From NCBI GenBank assembly GCA_018398765.1, contig JAHBMJ010000572.1:1-12500 (forward strand): DNA of 12,500 bases, given 5' to 3'. The stretch comes from Chromera velia (taxonomy: Eukaryota > Sar > Chromeraceae). Within the stretch, counting starts at the first letter, position 1. Every line of letters starts with the position of its first letter. The notes beneath the pieces are model-generated. The model did no database searches and was not told the origin of the DNA. It saw only the letters and a list, made by a program, of their open reading frames with translations. The translations under genes and the position numbers were made by a program. Positions 1-9,500 of this stretch are shown piece after piece.

Positions 1-206
1 ACCCCCCCGTCACTTTGAGTCAACACGGTCCCCCTCTCCTGTCTCCGCGGGTTTGTGCCCTCCACTGCGCTCGCGCGGTTTGCAGGGTGGCTGCAGGCCG
101 TGCACCCATTTCATTTTTCTTCTGCACTTCTGCCTATTTGTGTATCTGAAGCTCATCTCCACTGAGCACTCAAGTCGAGATCCTCCCCCTTCCCCCCCCC
201 CCTCAG

Positions 207-641
207 ACTTTGAAGCAGCGCCTCCTGAAGAAACTGGCGTGTCCAATGTCCACGAAGGATCTTCGCATTCTCTACAGGGGGGTGGAGCTCCCAAACAGAA
301 GACAGGTGAGTAGAGGAAAGGAGGAAGAAGCGAGGTTGCTCGCGATAACAGAACTGTGAGAGAGAACTCTAGAATGAAATTCGACAACAGGACTAGGACA
401 GAGTCGGGGGATAGCTTTGATGGCTCAGAAGAGGTGAAAAGAGTGATGGCTTCACAGTGCACGCACGTGCCTTGGAAAGTCTAGAACACGTGCCTGGACG
501 CGAGACGGTCGCCTTTTATTTTATTGTTTTGCACCGCCGTGTTCCTTCCCTTCCTGTTTGTGTTTCTTTCTCTCTCTTCTTCGCAGGTGAATGACATAGA
601 CTTTCATGCAGACGCACGAGCAGCAGGCGATTCCTCGTCAG
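207..641 (+). other. Exons encoding ubiquitin-like segment
   Basis: Exon 207-305 follows a long C/T tract ending in CAG and encodes 33 residues in phase 0, including DLRILYRGVELPNRRQ. Exon 587-641 continues directly with VNDIDFHADARAAGDSS. Together they match the second half of a ubiquitin fold: a helix ending in LKQRLL, then the strand ILYRGVELP, then a short V.DIDF segment. Plant PI4K-gamma proteins carry such domains ahead of the kinase, which agrees with the downstream exons. The first beta strands of the fold are missing and must be encoded upstream; nothing convincing for them is visible in 1-206. Both donors are GTGAGT. Confidence 0.75.
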
Positions 642-663
642 GTGAGTGTGTGTAGGTGAGCCT

Positions 664-694
<31 letters not shown>

Positions 695-1459
695 ATCGGA
701 TGGGTGGATGATTTCGTGCGGTGTCGACACGCGGGGGCGGATGCACCCCTTGGAGATTCGTCCAGAGACTCGACACCAAGTTTCTCAGGTCGAACAGCTG
801 GATGGCTGTTTGAATAGATACAGGGTGTCTCTGCCAAAGCATCAATCGATCGAGCGATCGCGTCTGGTTGCCAGGGAAGAAGGGACGGGGGGATGGGGGG
901 ATGGAAAGGGAAGCACAAAAATAAGGAAGCGGCACAGAGAGCCGGGGCAAGTTGTGTTGCTTTTGTCCTCTGTGTCGATGGAGGAAATTTCCTGCCTTCT
1001 TTTGTTTCTTTGTTCTGTCGTCCCGCGATGAAGAAGTTGCCTGAGCTTTTCCTCTTTCCGTACTTCCCTCCTGCTGTCTTTCAGGGGGATTCCCTCAAAT
1101 GAAGAAGAAGTCTGCGAAGGAGCTGGCGGTCTTTGGTCTTCACTCTCTCCTCCCAAAAGGGGACACCGCCAGCAGGAAACTCTTAGAGGCGGCAGACCCG
1201 AACGCTGTCGTCAGACCGCTCCTGCACTACTCATTCAGGAAACCAAACACCGGTCGGTCGGTTTCCTTCTCTCTTTCTTCATCCTTCTGAACCCTTTTTT
1301 CCCTTTCTTTTCTGAGCGCTGCAGTTCACTTCTACTTTTTTTTGTTTTCCTTTTGCTCGGGGGAAAGACGCAGGAGGGGCTTCTCGAGCATCCCGAACTC
1401 TGTTATGTCTCTCTAAGCCTACCTGCTTGTTTCTCTTCTGGGGCATCTCTTTTTTATGT

Positions 1460-1491
<32 letters not shown>

Positions 1492-1499
1492 TCCTTGTT

Positions 1500-1531
<32 letters not shown>

Positions 1532-1573
1532 TTCTTTCTTTCTTTCTTTCTTTCCTTCCTTCCTTCCTTTCTT

Positions 1574-1638
<65 letters not shown>

Positions 1639-3127
1639 TCCTTCCTTTCTTTCTTTCCTTCCTTCCTTCCTTCCTTCCTTCTGTCTTTCTGTCTGTCTGT
1701 CTGTATGTCTTTCTGTCTGTCTTTCTGTCTTTCTGTCTTTCTGTCTTTCTGTCTTTCTTTCTTTCTTTCTTTGTTTCTTCCTTCCTTCCTTCCTTCCTTC
1801 CTTCCTTCCTCCCTTCCTTCCTTCCTTCCTCCCTTCCTTCCTTTCTTTTCTTTCTTTCTTTCTTTCTTTCTTTTCTTTCTTTCTTTCTTTCTTTCCTCCT
1901 ACTGATACCTCTTCCCGCCTTGGTGGCTAGTACTTGAATGATTGATTGATTGATTGAGGTGGCTGCCTGCAGCCGGCAACGAGGTGGGGAAGCTGAAAGG
2001 CGTCGGGAAGGACATCTCGTATGATGAACACACAATGGCGTTGATGGAAAAAATCAACGTGTCATTCAAGGTCCGTCCGTCTGTCTGCCTCTCTGTCTCT
2101 GTCTCTCACGTCGGTGCCTGACTGACTCGCTCACTCACTGACACGCCTGCGTTGAAAAGAGTTCGGGCGACATACACATATGTTGACAAGAAAACGGATT
2201 TTTCCCTCCCTCTGCCTTTGACTGCATGACATGCGGCGATTTTTCTTGTGCCCGTTGATGCAGTGGGCAGATTGCATGGCTGGAGGCATTCAATTGATAT
2301 CAAACAGTTCATTTAAAAATACCGTCCATCCTCTGTGACAGAATCAATCGAACACCAAGGACTTTCCTTCCCTCATTCCCTCCTCCTCCCCTTCTTCCTT
2401 CAGGCCTCGATCAAGCCTGTGCGGTCTGAGGAAGGCACGGGGGGCACGTACTTCATCAGAGATCAGTATGGACAGGTCCGTCAGTCTGTCTGTTTGTCGG
2501 CTTGTGTGCTGAACTTCAGCTTTGTATTGACAAACGAAAACTGTGTTTTTCATGTAATCTTTCTCCACGTAAAGGGCTGGACAGAGAGCCTTCAATCGGA
2601 CGGGCATCAGCTCCCTGTTTCCTTTTTTTTCTTTCAGGCTGCCTGCTTCATGAACAGCATGTTGCCTTCAGTGGGCCGCTTCGTACGGAAAAAACGCCTC
2701 ATGACAACGCAAATGAGTCTTTTTGCTCCGTGATGTCTCGCAAGTTTTATCACTCTGTTTCCCTTTCATTGAGTTGATTAAAAATCCAAAGAAGCAAGAG
2801 AGAGGACAATCTGAGGGCCTTCAAATGCAAATGCACTACAGATTGCATTTCTCAGAATACGAATGGCGGATTGCTTTCTCCACTTTTGCGCAGACCCTTT
2901 GCGTCTTCAAACCAAGAGATGAGGAGGCATTCGCAGCGAACAACCCAAAGTCTGTCCGTCCGTCAGTCAGTCAGTCAGTCAGCCAATTGGAGGGAGTAAG
3001 GCAGAGAGCAGCCAGTTGAGGTGTGGCATATGCATTCTCCCCCACACAGTGACCTCATCTGTCTGTACACATCCTTTCCTCTCCTGGTTCAACTGACCAC
3101 TCCCTCCACACTCCTGTGCGCTGATTG

Positions 3128-3164
<37 letters not shown>

Positions 3165-3550
3165 TCTCATTCCCCCTTGCTTCCCTGCACCCGGGGCCGC
3201 CCTGTGGTTTGTTTTTGTGCTCAAATTCGAACGGTGCTTTCTTCTACCGCAGTGAAGTTGTCAGAGCTCTGTCGTCTTCTCCAAAATCTCAGTGTACTGT
3301 CTCGGCCTCGTCAAAGATGTCCTTTTTTGTGCTGGAGTGTGTGCAGAGAGTTTAAGGGATATGAAGGTCACCCAGCATTTCGAGAAGGGGTAAGTGCGTG
3401 CGTCTTCATTTTGTGTTCTGCAGCAAACTTCTTGTGTTCGGCTGTCTGCATGTCCTTTCACTTCCTTCCGCTCGCCCTTTACTCATGCCTTGTTGTTGAT
3501 TTCCCTTTTGCGGCAATGATTTTTTCAGCTCATGTGTCGAGTGTTTAGTG

Positions 3551-3581
<31 letters not shown>

Positions 3582-6500
3582 ACGATTCTTTGTCATCTTT
3601 TGTGGTCCGTCTTTCTGTCCTTCTCTCTCCCACCCTGCAGCTCTTTGCGGGTGACGGCGCTCCCCGAGAGATGGCTGCGTATCTCCTCGACCAGAGCGCT
3701 GGCTTTCATGCCCGTAAGTTTTGTTGATTTGTGGTTCGGTGCTTAGCTCGGAATTGTTGGAGTGATCTGCAGAGAAGACGCTGCAAGGGTATCTCCGTCT
3801 GTCGATCTGTGGAGACGCGTGAACTTTGCTTCCGTGTGAACCGCCCGTTTCGGCTTTCTTGCTCGTGTCTCGTCTGATTGTGTTTTTTTGGCCTTCCGTG
3901 CCCGTCAGGTCGTGGGGGGCGGGCAGTCCTACAGCGTTTCTCTCTTTTTTCCGTTTGTATTTCTGGACGAAGTTTTTTTTTCTCTCACTCTTTCAAGGCG
4001 CTATCTGTTTGCGCGTGTCATCTTTCTTTGTGTCTGCCTGCATGCACGTGTCATCTTTCTTTGTGTCTGCCTGCATGCACGTGTCATCTTTCTTTGTGTC
4101 TGCCTGCATGCAGGGGTTCCTCTGACGACCATGGTCGAGGCCTTTCATCCTGCATTCAGTAATCCTGACACTGGGGTGGGTTGGTCTGTAGATGAAAGGA
4201 AGGAACGCCCTGGCATCGTCGTTCAGTTTGACTGATTGATGTGTTTGTTCCTACGGAGGGGGTGATAAGGGGGGGGGAAGAGAGGGAGAGAGAGAGAGGC
4301 AATGTCTCATCAAGCCAGAAGATTGACATGGTTTCCAACCGTTTGTCCTTCTGGTATTTTGTTCCGTCATTGTAAGACTGTGCGAGAGACGTTTTTGTCT
4401 GTAACCTGCTGCATTCGGCGGCCTTCGTCTTGCCTGGTTCTCGCGTCAGAGACACGAGAGCAGGACTGTAATTGAGAACGATCAGACGAATATTCATTGG
4501 GATTTGAGTCTCTTTCAGCATGAGTGGAAATGTCGAAAGATAAGGCACTCATTCTGTCTGTCTGTGCGTATTGGTGTGAATGTGTGTGTGTACGTGTGTT
4601 CGGCCGCGAATGTTTGTGTGTGTACGTGTGTTCGGCCGCTCGTCTTGCCTACGTATTTCTCCTGTAAGGCTGAAGTGACTGAACGTGCGTGTACTTGCGC
4701 GCCTGCACGCAGGTCATTTGGAAGGAGGGAGCGATGCAGTCGTATGTGGAAGCGAAGGTCAGCAAGCAAGCAAGAAAGGAAGTAGCCAGACGGACATTTG
4801 CCAAATTTCTTGTGGGGGGAAGTGGCCAACGTTCAGTGTCAAAGTCTGAATTCCGTTTCTCTCTCTGGAGTGGGCGTCGGAGGCATTTGCCATTTTCTTC
4901 TCAGGCGGTTTGGTTTCTATCGCAGCAGAAGGAAAGGAAGAAGGTCGTCAGACCTTTTCTTTGTTGCGTTTCTTGTTGTATGTGTCCAGATCTTTTTGAC
5001 TCGTGCAGCTCTTTTCATCACTTTTTTTTTTCGCTCTTCCGTTGCTCTCTTGAATCCTTTTATTTGCCTTCTCGTCTCTTTTCTTTTCCAAATCCTCCTA
5101 GTCAATTGCCTTTCTTCCTTCCTTCCATCCTCTGTTCTTTTCTCTCCTCTTTTCTGCCCGCAGAGCACTGTGGAGGCCTTCGTGGAGCGGAATGCTCTGG
5201 ACGTGTTCTCTGTCGATGACGTGCATCGGATAGGTTCGTGAGCTCCTTCCTGCCTTTCTTGTGTTTTTTCTTTTTTTTTTTTCCTCCCTTAATTCTTCTG
5301 TTTGTCTTTGTTGAACGTTCATACAGTGAGTCATCGGTTTTGCGAGACGGAGGTTTTTTACTGCTGACGTTGATGAAGAAGCGTATACACTCGCTCCCTC
5401 GATGCACACAGACATTTTTTTTTTCTGCTCCAACGTGAGACACGGACAGCCGACGCCTCCCTCTTGTCGCATTGTTTATGCAGCTCGATGTATACAGTCC
5501 CCTTCTGACTATTTCTCTGTCTACGTATAATTACATACATCCATGCACGTCTCCTTTCTCTCCCCTTCCCTCCCAATCCTCTGTTCTTTCAGGCATCCTC
5601 GACATCCGTTTGTGCAATCTGGACAGGAACGAGCAGAACATCCTCGTGCAAACGCAGCAGCATTCGCTGGACTTCAACCCGTGGCTCGCCAACAGAGAAA
5701 ACGCAGCGGCTCGAAAGCGACGCATGGAGGCCAGAGGGGGGAGAGACGGGCGAGGAGATGAAGCAAAGTCAGTGATGTGAAGGTAGCAGGCAGCTGCATG
5801 GCGACTCGGTGGGACAATGAATCTGCAGACACCTCTGATGAGTATGTGGAGTTCCTTCTCGGTCCTGGATTTTCACCCAGAAGAAGTCTTGCTTGCGTCT
5901 GTCAGCCTTCAGAATATCGACCGACAGACGTGCTCGCAGTCTCATCTCGTCTCAGCGTTTCCGGAGACCCAACAGAGGAAGAAAGCAGTGCAGGCAGGAG
6001 GTAAGAAGAAGTCGAAGAGAGAGATGCAAGAGAAGAAGGAATCTTGCTGCATGGATGTGCGAGCCTCCAATTCCCCTCCCCCCCCCGTCTCTCTTTCTTT
6101 GTTTCTCTCCCCTCAGCAGGTATCGCCTTGTGCCGATTGACCACGGCTTGTGTCTCCCCGACTGGCCCGACGTCTGCGACCTCGACCTCGTGTGGTTCAC
6201 ATGGGATCAGGCGCAGGTCTGTCTGTATCTGTCTGTTTGTCTGTCGGTTTGGAAGAAGCAGTGCATGCCTCTGGTGTTCAGAGGAAAGTGATGCTCACGA
6301 ATTGGGAGTCACATTTTAAGAACAAGCATGCATCGTGGCAGGGAAAGGAAAGCAATGTAGATACATTGTCTCTCAATCTCTCGTTTTCTTTCTTCCCTTC
6401 CTGTCAGCCTCTGGAGAAGAAGAATTCTTCGAGATTACCCGCTGTCAATATGCACAAAAGACAAATGAAAGCAAGTGGAATTCGGGCATCGTGCTTGGAC

Positions 6501-9500
6501 TTTCCTCTCTTCCCTTTCATTGCAATCACACACCGTCTCAATGAAGAGCTTCTTTCCATTTTTGGTTTTGTGTCTTTCCCCTCTGAACAAACAAGCAGGT
6601 TCCGTTCAGTCGAGTTAATTTGAAGAGAATCTTCAGCCTGAATTTTGAGTTCGATGCGGCGCGTCTGAAGAGAAAGCTGCTGATCAGAGACGCCTCTCTG
6701 AGAACTTTGAGGGCCTGCACGCTTCTGCTGATCACAGGGGCGCGAAGGGTGGGTCGGTGTCTTGTTGTTTTGTGCCCGCTTCTACTTTTCTTGTGCCACT
6801 CAGTAGTCTGCAAACTTTATTTTGCATCTGCTCCTCCCTGTTCTGCTTTCGTTTTCTCTCTCTCTCTCTCTCTGTTTGTGTCTCTTCCACTTCCCTTTGG
6901 CTGGCGGTGTTCCCCTTCCTGACAGAAACAGATTTCACCAGATCTGCTGTGTTTGCTTTTCTATTCTCTCTGCACAACCGAACGCTGAATAGTAACGAGT
7001 GAGGAAGGGCACTTTTTGGTAACGTTTTTTTTTATGTAAATTTTTCTTCTGCCTATCCTCCCTCGCTGGTCTGTCTGCTGATCTGAATGCTTGCAGCATC
7101 TAACGCTGTACCAAATTGCGGAAATGATGTGTCGGAAGCGTGTGGAGACTCCATCCCAGTTTGAGCTTCTGCTCAGACGAGCGATTCTCCAGGCAGCGGT
7201 CGCTTTCTCCTCGCGCCACCTGATGAAGATGCCCGTGGGAGCCGCACGCAATCTCGGCATGGACCTGCATGTCCCTGCAACCGATGTGAACGCGGTGAAG
7301 TTTCATCAACAGATATCCAGCCGTCATGGGGGGAGTCGGTCTCCCTCCTCCAAGTCTAGCGCTAGCGAGAAAAGAAGGAGAGCAACCGAAAGTGTAGGGG
7401 GGAGAGAAGACATACGTGAGCTCAAAGCCACAGTCAGTGCGAGCCGCAGAGGCCGCCAGTCCCTCTCCGCCCTGGACCCCGTCCCGGAGGTAGGCGAGGA
7501 GGCAGAATTTGACAGTGGGGGTGTGGGTGGGCCTGGAGGAGGTAGGGGAGGTCGTGGGGTATCTCCGCAGCAGCAGCATAGAGGAGGAGGAAGAGAGAAG
7601 GGTCTCCCTCCTCTTCCGCACGCCAAGAGTACAGTGGAGAGAGGGACAAGAGAGGGCAGGGGTGATGAGCGCAGGGATTCCCATTCGCGTCCTCGCTCTG
7701 CCGGTGATGGAAGGGATAGGCGGAGGGACCGTGATGACGACAGGCAGAGGGAGAGGGAGAGGGGAAGAAGAGGAGATTCGAGTTACAGCTCGTACTCTTC
7801 CTCTCATGATCATTCACGGTCTAGAGGTCCCGGACGGTCTGGTGATCGTCGAAGGGGGAGAAGGGGGTCTAGCAGGAGTTGGTCTCGATCTAGGTCTAGG
7901 TCGAGAGGAGGGGGTAGTAGTCGAAGCAGAAGCCGGAGTGAGGATTTTTCTTCTGCTGAGGAATCGCATCGCCCTGGGGGGAGGGGTGGGGGTGGACGGG
8001 GAAGAATGCGGCAACGGTCCGACAGCGGTAGCCGCCTCAGAAGTAGAAGTAGAAGCAGAGGGAGCAGCAGGCGCAGCAGGAGCAGGAGCAGATCTCCCCG
8101 TTCCCCCCGTTCTTTTTCTTCCTTCGATGAGCGTTCTGTCGGGTCGGGCAGCAGAGATAGAGATAGAGAGAGATATGGGGGAAGGGGGGCAGTTTCCAGA
8201 GGGAGAGAGAGAGAAGGAAACAGACGACGGGGAAGCAGAAGCAGAAGCCGCACCCCTTCATCTGACGGGAGTCGGCCTCGACTGATAGATCGTCGGAGTC
8301 GCAGTCGGGGGAGTGATTGTTCCCCTTCCGACTATTCCTCCGGCTCCTCTAGACGTTCGCGTCGTGGAAGAGACAGAGACAGAGGAAGGGGAAGGAGGGG
8401 AAGTCGGTCGGTAGATCGTGAGAGAGACAGGGAAAGAGACAGAGACAGAGGAGGGAGGGATAGAGAAAATTCGAGCAAACGAGGAGAAGGGGGAGGAGGA
8501 ACCCAGAGGCACAGCCACAGAGATCCTACGGGTGTTGCTTTAGAGGATTTAGCCCGATTGGCTCGGGTGCCTGAGCTCGGCCTTCCAGGTTCTCCCCCAG
8601 TTGATGACAGCTGTTGTGATCAGGGAAATAGAAGGAGGCCCAGCGACGATAATGAAGAGGAGGAAAGCGCAGATGGTTGGAGTGAGTCGGATGATGACTT
8701 TGAGGAAAGTGAAAGTGATAGCGAGGATGGTAGCGATGGAGAGGGGGCGGGGAAGAGCAAATTTTGGCGCGTTTCGCCAATGGACCCCCCAGCACTCCCC
8801 CAGCCCGAACCCCCTCCGGCCCCCGCAGCTGCTGCGTCTTCGGATGCCGCCAAGCCGAACGAGGGTCGCAAATTACCTCCAACCGCATCCCGGCCAGAGT
8901 ACGGCAAGGTGAAGAAAACCGTCCGTCGGGGCCGGAGACGGAAGAGAAGGGACCGAGACTTTTGGTACATCTATGAAGGTGAAGAACCCGACATGTCTGC
9001 TGCCATGAGCGGGTCTCTGTTTGGATCAGCAGGGAAGGGATCAAGCAAGAGGGCGACAGATGACATGGACGAGAAGAGAGTCCCTGAGGAGTGGACTCCT
9101 GAATTTGAGCGGTCGGTTGGCTGGCCTCTCTGTTTTTGTCCATTTGTTTGTTCACTTGTGGGTGTGTTTGGGTCTGTTTCTGGCTCTCGGTCGGTTGGTC
9201 TGTCTGGATCCCCACTATCCATCTGCTGGTCGTTCATATTGCTTACTTGCGTCCGAGGGAAACGGACCACTAGTGAGTGGTAAACATCATATTGTCTTTC
9301 GTCTGTGTGTGCACGTCGTGCAAAAGCAAAGGGTGAAAAGGTGTCTGTGAGTGTCCTCCTGCGATTGTGTGCAGTCTTTTTCTGATTGCTCTAGAAAGTT
9401 TAGTCAAAAGTTGGATCGACGTCACGCACAAGAATTGGAGGAATTACGAGTGGCACGGCCCCAAGAAGGCAGCCGCGGGGCGGGCCCCTCCGCACACACC

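Larger units (their letters stand above)
1085..2070 (+). other. Exons 3 and 4: linker between Ubl and kinase
   Basis: Exon 1085-1252 enters in phase 1 after TTTCAG and reads GGFPQMKKKSAKELAVFG and onward to RKPNT. Exon 1973-2070 enters in phase 1 after CCTGCAG and reads GNEVGKLKGVGKDISY and onward to MEKINVSFK, ending in phase 0. The segment has no recognised domain. It looks mainly helical and ends in the short pre-kinase helix usual for the family just ahead of the glycine loop. The donor of exon 3 could be at 1252 or 1256; only 1252 keeps frame with exon 4. Confidence 0.7.
2404..4757 (+). other. Exons 5-10: kinase N-lobe
   Basis: Six small exons. Exon 2404-2475 carries the glycine loop EGTGGTYFIRDQYGQ. 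Exon 2894-2949 carries TLCVFKPRDEEAFAANNP with the ATP-contacting Lys. Exon 3347-3389 reads EFKGYEGHPAFREG and exon 3641-3713 reads LFAGDGAPREMAAYLLD. Exon 4114-4175 reads VPLTTMVEAFHPAFSN and exon 4713-4757 reads VIWKEGAMQSYVEAK. This order (glycine loop, FKP.DEE, NNP, REVAAYLLD-like helix, VPPT-like strand, G-S/M-Q strand) is that of type II/gamma PI4-kinases. Exon 3347-3389 is the least certain at its start: several AGs occur at 3346, 3348, 3350 and 3356. The one at 3346 joins the preceding phase-2 donor without breaking frame. Confidence 0.8.
5164..6748 (+). other. Exons 11-14: kinase catalytic core and C-lobe
   Basis: Exon 5164-5233 reads STVEAFVERNALDVF and onward to DDVHRI. Exon 5593-5767 reads GILDIRLCNLDRNEQNILV, the catalytic loop with Asp and Asn, then a charged insert ending DGRGDEA. 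Exon 6120-6216 reads YRLVPIDHGLCLPDWPD with the metal-binding Asp. Exon 6599-6748 reads VPFSRVNLKRIFSLN and onward to LLLITGARR, matching the PFS...REASLRVL region of homologues. The insert between the catalytic loop and the PIDHG motif is larger than in plant proteins. Its 3' boundary is uncertain: the donor at 5767/5768 (GTCAGT) gives the simplest in-frame join to 6117 or 6120. Confidence 0.8.

Noticed and set aside
53-206. A first coding exon for the start of the ubiquitin-like domain
   Set aside because: No acceptor/donor pair here yields a peptide resembling the first ubiquitin strands; the segment looks like the end of an intron, with its C-rich tract at 181-206.
1353-2035. Long open frames on both strands of the CTTT/CTTC tract (Phe/Leu/Ser-rich on plus, Lys/Glu/Arg-rich on minus)
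   Set aside because: Tetranucleotide repeats made of T and C contain no stop codons in any frame; the tract lies inside intron 3 and has no coding signature.
2335-2777. Open frames of 91 to 132 codons between exons 5 and 6, including a CAG at 2636-2638 that could be an acceptor
   Set aside because: The kinase motif runs directly from the glycine-loop exon to VFKPRDEE without room for this peptide, and the segment has no family resemblance.
3021-3224. CT repeat frame giving Ser-Leu peptide on plus and Arg-Glu peptide on minus
   Set aside because: Microsatellite translation within intron 6.
7509-8285. Plus-strand 258-codon frame overlapping the RS exon in another phase (Glu/Gly/Val-rich)
   Set aside because: Shadow of the purine-rich RS coding sequence; it does not connect to any conserved exon.
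7100-8518. Antisense open frames opposite the RS region (Leu-, Pro- and Ser-rich, up to 237 codons)
   Set aside because: They mirror the Arg/Ser codon bias of the sense exon and have no recognisable domain; the sense strand continues a clear kinase domain.
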